Positions 53,427 through 61,142 of a stretch of 64,000 nt of DNA are shown in pieces. Under the pieces are notes generated by a model. The model searched no databases. It was not told the origin of the DNA and saw nothing but the letters and a program-made list of their open reading frames with translations. The position numbers and the translations under genes are program-made. Numbering within the stretch: the first letter of the stretch is position 1; each line of letters begins with the position of its first letter. The DNA is from a virus, in IMG/VR virus record IMGVR_UViG_3300027791_000009, positions 55,870 to 119,869 of that record; one strand, 5' to 3'.

Positions 53427-54590
53427 ATGGCCGAGACAGAAAAACAGGTCGCAGAAATGACGGTTCCAGACGCTCCCAAAAAGAACGCTGTAGCTGCTGA
53501 AAATTCACCACTATCTAATAGTGCTGAAGATTTAGGTGCTGCTGTAGTAAAACCTACAGATAGTAATCCAGACGCAACCAAAAAAGTTAAACTAGTTTCA
53601 GGTGACGCTCAACAGAAAAATTCTGGTAGTGCGGATCCAATGCCTTCTGTAAAGAAGGAAGAAACTGATTCTGATGGCGAGAAGATTTCCGAGGGAGATA
53701 TGCCTGACGGTCTGAAAAAATTCCTAGATAAGAAGAAAGATAAAGCAACTAATGAAGACGGCCACAAGATGAAAAAAGAATCTGAAGCTGACGACAAAGA
53801 CGCTAAATCTACTTCTAAGGAATCTACTGACCAGAAAGCGAAAGACATTGATGTAAAAGAACACATTGACGCTTTGACCTCTGGTGAATCAGACTTGTCC
53901 GAAGAATTTAAATTAAAGGCTGCTACTATTTTTGAAGCTGCAATTACTAGTAAAGTAAAAGAAATTGCTGAAGAAATGGAAGTAGACTATAATAAGAAAT
54001 TTGATGAAGAAAGTGCTAAAGCTAAATCCGAATTAGTTGAGAAGGTAGACAATTATTTGAACTATGTTGTCAACGAATGGATGAAAGAAAACGAACTTGC
54101 TATTGAAAAAGGTATCAAGGGCGAAATTGCTGAGGACTTTATTTCGGGTCTAAAAAAACTTTTTGAAGACCACTATATAGATGTACCTGATGAAAAATAT
54201 GATGTGTTAGAAGACCAAGCTTCAAAAATCGAATCGTTAGAAAATAAACTTAACGAACAGATTGCGAAGAATGTTGAACTTAACGGTAAGACAAACTTAC
54301 TTGAAAAGTCTGACATTTTAGCTGATGTTGCTTCGGATTTAACAGATGTATCGAAAGAGAAATTTGATAAACTAACTGAAGCGGTTGAATTTTCAAACGG
54401 TGAAGACTTTAGAAACAAAGTAATGACTATTAAAGAAAGTTATTTTGGAACAAAAAAAGAAGCCAACTCTGACAGCGAAATAGATAATGCGGTAGCTGAT
54501 AATAACGGTGTAGATTCTACACAAGATTTATCTAATGCAATGGCTGCTTATACTACCGCTATTAGTAAAACAAAAGACTTGAAACTTTAG
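53427..54590 (+). CDS. 22: Prohead core scaffold gp22
   Basis: 387 residues, longer than T4 gp22 (269). The first about 150 residues are disordered and acidic (many Ser, Asp, Lys), a scaffolding pattern; the rest is helical ('FEAAITSKVKEIAEEMEVDYNKKFDEESAKAKSELVEKVDNYLNYVVNEWMKENELAIEKGI'), the gp22 core. It builds the transient inner core on which gp23 assembles and is then cut up by gp21. Between gp21 and gp23, as in T4. Confidence 0.85.
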   Translation: MAETEKQVAEMTVPDAPKKNAVAAENSPLSNSAEDLGAAVVKPTDSNPDATKKVKLVSGDAQQKNSGSADPMPSVKKEETDSDGEKISEGDMPDGLKKFLDKKKDKATNEDGHKMKKESEADDKDAKSTSKESTDQKAKDIDVKEHIDALTSGESDLSEEFKLKAATIFEAAITSKVKEIAEEMEVDYNKKFDEESAKAKSELVEKVDNYLNYVVNEWMKENELAIEKGIKGEIAEDFISGLKKLFEDHYIDVPDEKYDVLEDQASKIESLENKLNEQIAKNVELNGKTNLLEKSDILADVASDLTDVSKEKFDKLTEAVEFSNGEDFRNKVMTIKESYFGTKKEANSDSEIDNAVADNNGVDSTQDLSNAMAAYTTAISKTKDLKL

Positions 54591-54632
54591 TGTTCAAGTT
54601 AATAAAATAATAATAGGAGAGAGGAACAAGAT

Positions 54633-55964
54633 ATGTACTTATCTGAAAACTACCAAAAAAAGTGGCAGCCAGTATTAGAGCATCCAGATTTACCAAAAAT
54701 TACGGATACTTATAAACGAGCTGTTACTAGTGTTATACTTGAAAACCAAGAAAGAGCACTAAAAGAGGACGCTCAGTTTATGACTGAAACTGCGCCGACT
54801 AACTCAACTGCTGGTTCTGTAGCTAACTGGGATCCAATCCTAATTAGTCTAGTAAGACGAGCAATGCCAAACCTTATCGCTTACGATATCGCTGGCGTAC
54901 AACCAATGTCTGGTCCAACTGGACTTATCTTTGCTATGAGAAGCAGATTTAAGGCTTCAAACGGAACAGAGGCATTATTTGACGAAGCTGAATCACAATT
55001 CTCAGCTGCGAAAACTACAGCAAATGTACCTGGTTCTGCTGGAACATCATCTGCTGGAGAAACAAATCCTGCTGTACTTAACGACTCTTCACCTGGAGCA
55101 TATACTGCTGAAGGTGGAATGACTACTGCTACGGCAGAAGCATTAGGAGACACGGCTAATAATAGTTTTGCTGAAATGGCATTCTCAATTGAGAAGTCAA
55201 CGGTAACTGCTAAGTCAAGAGCTCTTAAAGCTGAGTATACAATGGAACTTGCACAAGACCTTAAAGCTATTCACGGTTTAGACGCTGAGTCTGAATTAGC
55301 GAATATTCTTTCTGCTGAAATCCTTGCTGAAATTAACAGAGAAGTTGTTAGAACTATCTATGTAAATTCAGAAAAAGGTGCTCAAACTGACACAACTACT
55401 GCTGGTATCTTTGATTTAGATACTGACTCAAACGGTAGATGGTCTGTAGAGAGATTTAAAGGACTTATGTTCCAACTAGAAAGAGACGCTAACGCTATCG
55501 CACAAAGAACAAGAAGAGGAAAAGGTAATGTTATTATCTGTTCTTCCGATGTTGCTAGTGCATTACAGATGGCTGGTGTTTTAGACTATACACCTGCATT
55601 GAACAACAACTTAGCTGTTGACGATACAGGGAACACTTTTGCTGGTGTCTTAAACGGCAGATTCAAAGTGTACATTGATCCATATAGTGCGAACGGCTCT
55701 AGCAAACAATTTTATGTTGTTGGCTACAAAGGTACTTCACCTTATGACGCTGGTATGTTCTATTGCCCTTATGTGCCATTACAAATGGTTAGAGCAGTTG
55801 GACAAGACACTTTCCAACCGAAAATCGGTTTTAAAACTAGATACGGCTTACAAGCAAATCCTTTTGCTGAAGCGGGTTCTGGTGATAATGCTGTTGTTAA
55901 CGGTTCGGGTGCTGCTAACTCAAACAGATACTACAGAAAAGTACAAATCACTAACCTTGCGTAA
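54633..55964 (+). CDS. 23: Major capsid protein gp23
   Basis: 443 residues. 'WDPILISLVRRAMPNLIAYDIAGVQPMSGPTGLIFAMRSRF' is the diagnostic gp23 segment, preceded by the 'FMTETAPTNSTAGSVANW' region where gp21 cuts T4 gp23, and followed by 'RGKGNVIICSSDVASALQMAG' near residue 292. Forms the head lattice. A strong terminator follows. Confidence 0.95.
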   Translation: MYLSENYQKKWQPVLEHPDLPKITDTYKRAVTSVILENQERALKEDAQFMTETAPTNSTAGSVANWDPILISLVRRAMPNLIAYDIAGVQPMSGPTGLIFAMRSRFKASNGTEALFDEAESQFSAAKTTANVPGSAGTSSAGETNPAVLNDSSPGAYTAEGGMTTATAEALGDTANNSFAEMAFSIEKSTVTAKSRALKAEYTMELAQDLKAIHGLDAESELANILSAEILAEINREVVRTIYVNSEKGAQTDTTTAGIFDLDTDSNGRWSVERFKGLMFQLERDANAIAQRTRRGKGNVIICSSDVASALQMAGVLDYTPALNNNLAVDDTGNTFAGVLNGRFKVYIDPYSANGSSKQFYVVGYKGTSPYDAGMFYCPYVPLQMVRAVGQDTFQPKIGFKTRYGLQANPFAEAGSGDNAVVNGSGAANSNRYYRKVQITNLA

Positions 55965-56002
55965 TTGCAAATAGTGATTGTATAGTAGACAATCTTATGA
56001 AG

Positions 56003-56031
56003 AAAGGCGATGTAAAAGTCGCCTTTTTTTT
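56003..56031 (+). terminator. Rho-independent terminator after gp23
   Basis: AAAGGCGA (56003-56010) pairs with TCGCCTTT (56019-56026) around an eight-base loop, followed by an unbroken T run to 56031. It closes the head operon and separates it from the alkB unit. Confidence 0.9.
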
Positions 56032-56083
56032 GGCCCACATTACAATATAAGTATATTCAGATTTTATTATATACATCAAATAC

Positions 56084-56112
56084 TTGACATAGAAACTTCT
56101 TTATGTTATAAA
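56084..56112 (+). promoter_or_regulatory. sigma70-type promoter of alkB
   Basis: TTGACA (56084-56089), 17-base spacer, TATAAA (56107-56112). Transcription should start near 56119, about 60 bases before the ATG. The -10 element overlaps a late box (next entry). Confidence 0.75.
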
Positions 56113-56114
56113 TA
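56107..56114 (+). promoter_or_regulatory. T4-type late promoter TATAAATA overlapping the alkB -10
   Basis: Exact late box sharing six bases with the sigma70 -10 element, so this promoter could be read both early by host polymerase and late with gp55. Confidence 0.65.
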
Positions 56115-56177
56115 ATATTAGAGTGATAAAAGACTTATCACTATGCAATTAATGACTAGTAATAGTCGGAGGATATT

Positions 56178-57245
56178 ATGTTAAAACTCTTAACAAATAT
56201 TCGTTATTTCATTGCACCAATATTAATCATCACTACTGCTTACGGTATCCACATAGGTGGTCTATTTGCGTGGACTGGTGTTGCTTTATTAGGTGTTGGA
56301 ATAATAATAGATACATTAATCACATACCAAACTAAAGGTGCTGGGGTTGATGGAAATGGAGACTCATTAGGTATTGCGTGGTTGCAAAACAGCGTTATGT
56401 ATTTAATGTTACCTGTTTTCTTAATCCTACAATTAGTTGTCGCTTACAAACTCTTTAACGGAGTGGGTGGCATGGAGTTAGTTGGTACAACATTATCTGC
56501 TGGTATCTTTTTAGGTATCGGTATCATATATGGACACGAACTATCTCATACAAAAGGTGGGTCATTTGTAATAAGTAGATGGATGATGGCGTTAAGTGGG
56601 TCAGCACATTTTTGCTATGCTCATGTATACAATCATCATTTAGAACTTGCAAGTGAAGATGACCCAGCGACTGCACCTCGTGGTCGTACAATATACGGAC
56701 ATTATCTATTGTCTTATCTTGGTCAATCAAAGTTTCTTTTTGAAATGGAGAAAGCAAGATTAAGTAGAATAGGTAAATCTTTTATCAGTTTTGATAACAG
56801 ATGGATAAGAGGATATCTTATGTCTGTACCTATAGTAAGTTTATTCTTTATGGCAGGTGGTTGGACAGGTGTTGCTGTATTAGCAACAATGTGGGTTATC
56901 TCAAACTTTGAGTTAGAAGCATTGAACTACCTAGAACACTACGGTTTAATAAGAGTAAAAAATCAACCAATAGATTATCGACACAACTGGGATAACTCAA
57001 CATTATTCACAAGTTGGTTCTTCATTGAAATTGGTCGTCAAGCAGACCACCACGATAGAGGTGAAACACACTTCTGGGAACTTGATGATGTCGGTGCTCC
57101 TAATACTGGTGTTGGTTACTTTACACTTTTCACTATTGCGTTAATACCACCATTGTTTAATAAGTTTATGAAAAAACATTTAGACAAATGGGATAGTGAT
57201 TATGCAAGTGCTGACGAGATTAAAATAGCACAAAAACTAGTATAA
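56178..57245 (+). CDS. alkB: AlkB-type alkane/fatty-acyl hydroxylase
   Basis: 355 residues, shorter than the usual about 400. The N-terminal 115 residues are hydrophobic membrane segments. The histidine boxes of membrane di-iron hydroxylases are all there: 'GHELSH' (His120, His124), 'HVYNHH' (His149, His153, His154), 'NYLEHYGL' (His254, the AlkB-specific motif) and 'QADHHDRGETH' (His291, His292, His298). 'EDDPATAPRG' after box 2 also matches AlkB. Box 2 lacks the usual Glu and Gly (EHxxGHH). AlkB inserts oxygen at a terminal methyl group using rubredoxin, none of which is encoded here, so a host rubredoxin would be needed. It has its own promoter and terminators. GGAGG precedes the ATG. Confidence 0.85.
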   Translation: MLKLLTNIRYFIAPILIITTAYGIHIGGLFAWTGVALLGVGIIIDTLITYQTKGAGVDGNGDSLGIAWLQNSVMYLMLPVFLILQLVVAYKLFNGVGGMELVGTTLSAGIFLGIGIIYGHELSHTKGGSFVISRWMMALSGSAHFCYAHVYNHHLELASEDDPATAPRGRTIYGHYLLSYLGQSKFLFEMEKARLSRIGKSFISFDNRWIRGYLMSVPIVSLFFMAGGWTGVAVLATMWVISNFELEALNYLEHYGLIRVKNQPIDYRHNWDNSTLFTSWFFIEIGRQADHHDRGETHFWELDDVGAPNTGVGYFTLFTIALIPPLFNKFMKKHLDKWDSDYASADEIKIAQKLV

Positions 57246-57251
57246 TTATGG

Positions 57252-57284
57252 CCCCTAGTAATTCAGTTTTACTAGGGGTTTATT
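57252..57284 (+). terminator. Rho-independent terminator after alkB
   Basis: CCCCTAGTA (57252-57260) pairs with TACTAGGGG (57270-57278) around a nine-base loop, followed by TTTATT. Located seven bases after the alkB stop. Confidence 0.85.
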
Positions 57285-57290
57285 AGGTCT

Positions 57291-57298
57291 TATAAATA
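57291..57298 (+). promoter_or_regulatory. T4-type late promoter TATAAATA, very close to a start codon
   Basis: Exact late box ending five bases before ATG 57304. A T4 late transcript would begin at or next to the ATG, giving a leaderless or almost leaderless message. Confidence 0.7.
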
Positions 57299-57303
57299 GT
57301 ATT

Positions 57304-57918
57304 ATGACAAGTACAAACGCAATCACTCGACAACCAACGCAACTTGATTATGCGTCACCAACGCAATTTAAGTTTAATATTACAAAACTTCCAAAGGTAG
57401 AATACTTTTGTACAGAAGTTAATATCCCAAGCCTACAGATGACCAATGCAACACAGGTAACTCCTTTGAGAGATATACCTTTGCCTGGAACTAAACTTGA
57501 CTTTGGAGATTTAGTACTTACATTTATGATAGATGAAAAGTTAGAAAACTATGAAGAAGTATTTGCTTGGTTAAGAGGTCTTGGTTTTCCTGAAGACCAT
57601 TCAGATTATTCTAATTTAGTAAAATCTGGAAGAGATAGATTTCCTACACAAGGTAAAGGTGTGCAAAATGCCAATGCTGGTAGAGAAGGAACTGCTACTC
57701 CTCAAGGAGGTATTTTGTCTGACGCCACACTAACAATATTAAGTGCAAAGAATAATCCGATTAAAGAAGTAAGATTTAGAGATATATTTCCTGTTTCATT
57801 AACCGGTGTAAATTATAGTCAACAAGCAGGTGATGTTCAATACTTAACTAGTAGTGTTAGCTTTAAATATACAACTTATTCTTTTGCTGAACCTGGCAAA
57901 ACTTCTACAACTTATTAA
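57304..57918 (+). CDS. gp19-like tail tube/baseplate protein
   Basis: 204 residues. 'DYASPTQFKFNITKLPKVEYFCTEVNIPSLQM' followed by 'TKLDFGDLVLTFMIDEKLENYEEVFAWLRGLGFP' has the same order of motifs as gp19 (N-terminal strand, cysteine, 'PGT.l.fg.l...f.iDe'), so it is a tube-fold protein. Candidates are a gp54-like tube initiator or a baseplate hub ring; the position away from gp19 favours a different role. No ribosome site precedes the ATG, which matches the leaderless promoter arrangement. Confidence 0.65.
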   Translation: MTSTNAITRQPTQLDYASPTQFKFNITKLPKVEYFCTEVNIPSLQMTNATQVTPLRDIPLPGTKLDFGDLVLTFMIDEKLENYEEVFAWLRGLGFPEDHSDYSNLVKSGRDRFPTQGKGVQNANAGREGTATPQGGILSDATLTILSAKNNPIKEVRFRDIFPVSLTGVNYSQQAGDVQYLTSSVSFKYTTYSFAEPGKTSTTY

Positions 57919-57928
57919 CAATAGAAGC

Positions 57929-57957
57929 TTGACAAAACACTAGATTTAGTATATAAT
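57929..57957 (+). promoter_or_regulatory. Consensus sigma70 promoter of uvsY-uvsW
   Basis: TTGACA (57929-57934), 17-base spacer, TATAAT (57952-57957): a perfect match to the sigma70 consensus. It should be active early with host polymerase. A GGAG site at 57971-57974 follows, before ATG 57989. Confidence 0.9.
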
Positions 57958-57988
57958 TATACTTAAAACTGGAGAAAGATACTATATT

Positions 57989-58417
57989 ATGACATTAGAA
58001 GAATTACAAGAACTTTCAGATAAGAAATTAAAAATCAATGATACCGAGCTTGATATTGAAGCTCTTAAAACACCACAACTACATAATGAATTTTTGAAGC
58101 ATTACAACAAGTTTAATCTTTTACTTTCTAAAACTGAAAATGAACTAAAGATTATAAAATTACATAAATGGGAATATTACACAGGGAAAGCGGACCCAGC
58201 AGTTTATCAAACTAAACCATTCAATCTAAAACTTTTAAAGTATGATGTTGATAAGTACATTGACGCAGATGAAGATTACATAAGAATAAAGCAAAAAGTA
58301 GATTACTTGAAAACTATATGTGATTATCTGGACAAAACAATCAAACAAATATCAAATCGTGGATTCCTAATCAAGGATGCTATTGAATGGCGTAAGTTTA
58401 CTTCTGGCGCTATTTGA
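57989..58417 (+). CDS. uvsY: Recombination mediator UvsY
   Basis: 142 residues, T4 UvsY size (137). Helical, with 'LHKWEYYTGKADPAVYQTKPFNLKLLKYDVDKYIDADEDYIRIKQKVDYLKTICDYLDKTIKQI' matching the UvsY core. It loads UvsX recombinase on single strands coated by gp32. It lies behind a consensus promoter and four bases before UvsW. Confidence 0.85.
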   Translation: MTLEELQELSDKKLKINDTELDIEALKTPQLHNEFLKHYNKFNLLLSKTENELKIIKLHKWEYYTGKADPAVYQTKPFNLKLLKYDVDKYIDADEDYIRIKQKVDYLKTICDYLDKTIKQISNRGFLIKDAIEWRKFTSGAI

Positions 58418-58420
58418 TAA

Positions 58421-59905
58421 ATGGTAGAAAATCGTTATTTAATATTAGAAAAGAAAGATGAAGTCTATCTTTCAATAGAAGCCGAGAGCGATATTCGTAG
58501 AGAACTATCAGAGTTTTTTACATTTGAAGTTCCTGGTTATAAATTCATGCCTCAATATAGAAGTAGATATTGGGATGGTAAGATAAGACTTTTTAAATAT
58601 GCAAGTGGTGAGATATACTATGGTCTACTACCATATATTAAAAAGTTTTGTGAAGATAACAATATTAGTATTGTATCTAAAATAAAAGAGAAAGCAAAAC
58701 CATTAGATAAATTAGAGTGTGCTAGATTTTGTAAAGCATTAAAGATACCTAAGATTACTATTAGAGATTATCAATTCAATGCTTTCTATCATGCCATACA
58801 AGAAGATAGATGTTTATTACTATCGCCAACTGCTAGTGGTAAATCACTTATTGCATATCTCATATTAAGATTTCAGTTATTAAGAATTAAAGAAAAGAAA
58901 TCAAATAAAGTATTAATCATTGTACCTACAACATCACTAGTAGAACAATTATATAAAGACTTTGCAGAATATGGATATAACACAAAACACATTCATAGAA
59001 TATATCAAGGACACGATAAAGACACAACAAAGAAAGTAGTTATATCTACTTGGCAATCAATATATAAACTACCTAAAACATGGTTTGCACAATTTGGTTG
59101 TATCATTGGTGATGAAGCACATCTATTCAAATCCCAGTCCCTTACAGGTATAATGACGAAGATGACTAATTGTAAATATCGAATAGGTATGACTGGTACA
59201 TTAGATGGTTCAAAGACGCATAAGCTCGTGCTAGAGGGTCTATTCGGGGCTGTAAACAGAGTTGCGAGTACAACTGACTTGATAGATAAGAAACAACTAG
59301 CAGCCTTTAAAATACACTGCTTAATACTCAAGCATGGAAAGAATAGTAAAGACTTTCTAAAAGATAAGAACTACCAAGAAGAAATGGATTTCTTATGTGC
59401 TAGTAAAGCAAGAAACAAATATATCACTAACTTGACAAATGGTCTTCAAGGTAATACACTATTGTTATTTCAATTTGTAGAAAAACATGGTAAGATATTA
59501 CAAGAACAAATTGAAAAGAAAGTAGATGATGGTCGTAAAGTATTTTTCGTATACGGAGGAGTGTCAGCAGATGACAGAGAAAACATTAGAGCAATTACAG
59601 AGAAGAGTGATAATGCAATCATTGTCGCTTCCTATGGTACTTTTTCTACTGGTATTAATATTAGAAACTTGCATAATATTATTTTTTCTAGTCCTAGTAA
59701 GTCTAGGATAAGAAACTTACAATCTATTGGTCGTGGTTTAAGACTTGGTGACAATAAAGTAAATGCGACATTATACGATATATCAGATGATGTTTCACAT
59801 GGAGAAAAAGAGAATTATACATTACAGCACTTTAGAGAAAGAATAAATATATACAACGAAGAAAACTTTGATTACGAAATACATAATGTGGAGCTGAAGG
59901 AGTAG
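58421..59905 (+). CDS. uvsW: Recombination/repair helicase UvsW
   Basis: 494 residues, T4 UvsW size (503). Superfamily 2 motifs: 'SPTASGKSL' (Walker A, near residues 138-146), 'GDEAH' (Walker B), 'MTGTLDG' (motif III), 'FSTGINIRNL' and 'SIGRGLRLG' (motifs V and VI). It unwinds branched and R-loop DNA and helps the switch to recombination-dependent replication. Bases 59223-59260 are richer in G and C than the rest of the gene. Confidence 0.9.
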   Translation: MVENRYLILEKKDEVYLSIEAESDIRRELSEFFTFEVPGYKFMPQYRSRYWDGKIRLFKYASGEIYYGLLPYIKKFCEDNNISIVSKIKEKAKPLDKLECARFCKALKIPKITIRDYQFNAFYHAIQEDRCLLLSPTASGKSLIAYLILRFQLLRIKEKKSNKVLIIVPTTSLVEQLYKDFAEYGYNTKHIHRIYQGHDKDTTKKVVISTWQSIYKLPKTWFAQFGCIIGDEAHLFKSQSLTGIMTKMTNCKYRIGMTGTLDGSKTHKLVLEGLFGAVNRVASTTDLIDKKQLAAFKIHCLILKHGKNSKDFLKDKNYQEEMDFLCASKARNKYITNLTNGLQGNTLLLFQFVEKHGKILQEQIEKKVDDGRKVFFVYGGVSADDRENIRAITEKSDNAIIVASYGTFSTGINIRNLHNIIFSSPSKSRIRNLQSIGRGLRLGDNKVNATLYDISDDVSHGEKENYTLQHFRERINIYNEENFDYEIHNVELKE

Positions 59906-59906
59906 T

Positions 59907-60362
59907 ATGAACAAAGAAGAAACGAAACTAGAAATCAAAATCGTAAAGATTATAAATGGCACAGACATTGTTTGCCATATACCTACGGTAGCAAATCAAC
60001 AAAGAAATCCGTTGCTGACATTAGACAAACCATTAGAAATAAAATATGTGCCACAGATTACTAACATTGGTATCAAAGATTATATAGCACTTGTGAAGTG
60101 GGCTGCATATACAAACGACCATATGGTTACTATACCTAAAGATAAGATACTAACTATTACTAATGCAAGTGAACAAATGATTAAATCTTATACGCAAGTT
60201 ATTAGTGACTACAACAACCACGACAAGGTTATGAGAAGAGAAGATAATCCATTAACTCAAAAACTTATGGATAGAGAAATTATGCGAGACGAGGAACTGG
60301 AAGAGTATGATGAAATATTTGAGACCTTTAATGACATTAAAAAGAAAACTACATTTCACTAG
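59907..60362 (+). CDS. Unknown conserved protein before gene 55
   Basis: 151 residues starting one base after UvsW, with GGAG before it. The first 90 residues are beta-like ('LEIKIVKIINGTDIVCHIPT', 'LTLDKPLEIKYVPQI', 'YIALVKWAAYTNDHMVTIPKDKILTITNA'), a layout like an Sm/Lsm or OB-type barrel, then an acidic helix. No family recognised. Because it sits between uvsW and the late sigma factor it might have a nucleic acid role; that is inference. Confidence 0.6.
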   Translation: MNKEETKLEIKIVKIINGTDIVCHIPTVANQQRNPLLTLDKPLEIKYVPQITNIGIKDYIALVKWAAYTNDHMVTIPKDKILTITNASEQMIKSYTQVISDYNNHDKVMRREDNPLTQKLMDREIMRDEELEEYDEIFETFNDIKKKTTFH

Positions 60363-60386
60363 ACGCTACTCTATAGACTCTATCTC

Positions 60387-60404
60387 TCAGCAGCAACACG
60401 CTGA
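60387..60404 (+). repeat. Small hairpin in the gap before gene 55
   Basis: TCAGC and GCTGA pair around an eight-base loop. No T run follows, so it is weak as a terminator. It is the first of two stem-loops in this 141-base gap. Confidence 0.35.
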
Positions 60405-60430
60405 TAATAACACACGATTCAGGATATGTC

Positions 60431-60470
60431 AAGCGCCTGTATCATTTAAAAATAAATGTGTTAGGTGCTT
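60431..60470 (+). repeat. Long interrupted inverted repeat abutting the gene 55 promoter
   Basis: AAGCGCCT (60431-60438) pairs with AGGTGCTT (60463-60470) with one G-U; inside it CATTTA and TAAATG pair around AAAA. The right arm runs into the -35 box of the gene 55 promoter, so it may act as an operator or end readthrough from the uvsW transcript. Confidence 0.5.
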
Positions 60471-60497
60471 GACTTATTTAACAACATATAGTATAGT
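60469..60497 (+). promoter_or_regulatory. sigma70-type promoter of gene 55
   Basis: TTGACT (60469-60474), 17-base spacer, TATAGT (60492-60497). The predicted start of transcription is at or next to ATG 60504, so the message is leaderless or nearly so. Confidence 0.75.
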
Positions 60498-60503
60498 GAG
60501 AAC

Positions 60504-61133
60504 ATGATGAAAACTAAAAAAGAAAAAGTAGTTAAAGAAATTGAAACGGCCGAAGTGCCTGAAAAAAAGAAACGCATACGAACACCTGCGAAGAAGGAGC
60601 ACTATGTTAATAACAAAGAGTTTCTAATTGCAATGGTAGAGTATAAAGACAAATGTAATAAAGCAGAAGCAAGAGGCAGAAAGAAACCTCCGGTTACTAA
60701 TTACATTGGAGAATGTTTTTTAAAGATTGCAAACCATTTATCGTATAGACCTAACTTTATTAATTATACTTTTAGAGACGATATGATTTCAGATGGTATT
60801 GAGAATTGTTTACAATATCTTGGTAACTTTAATCCAGAGAAGTCAAACAATCCATTTGCATACTTTACACAAATTATCTATTATGCCTTTATAAGAAGAA
60901 TACAAAAAGAAAAGAAACAAACAACAATCAAACATAAACTTATTATGGATGCAAACTATGACGATATGACATTGCAACCTGGTGAAGATAGAGACTTTAA
61001 AAATCAATTTACAGAATTCTTACAAAAGAACTTACCAAACCAAGAACCTACAAGTGAACCTATAGAAGTAAAACCTAAAGGTGCAAAACTAAAGAGAACA
61101 AGAAAAGCAAAGATAAATTTAGAGAACTTTTAA
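60504..61133 (+). CDS. 55: Late-transcription sigma factor gp55
   Basis: 209 residues, T4 gp55 size (185). 'PPVTNYIGECFLKIANHLSYRPNFINYTFRDDMISDGIENCLQYLGNFNPEKSNNPFAYFTQIIYYAFIRRIQKEKKQ' is the gp55 core with its sigma region 2-like helix, which binds TATAAATA together with gp33 and gp45. The N-terminus is Lys/Glu-rich. No ribosome site precedes the ATG; a second ATG follows at 60507. Its presence explains the late boxes of this window. Confidence 0.85.
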   Translation: MMKTKKEKVVKEIETAEVPEKKKRIRTPAKKEHYVNNKEFLIAMVEYKDKCNKAEARGRKKPPVTNYIGECFLKIANHLSYRPNFINYTFRDDMISDGIENCLQYLGNFNPEKSNNPFAYFTQIIYYAFIRRIQKEKKQTTIKHKLIMDANYDDMTLQPGEDRDFKNQFTEFLQKNLPNQEPTSEPIEVKPKGAKLKRTRKAKINLENF

Positions 61134-61142
61134 AGGTATATT

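Noticed and set aside
56178-57245. AlkB gene as a fatty acid desaturase
   Set aside because: NYLEHYGL and the QADHH box are AlkB motifs that desaturases lack.
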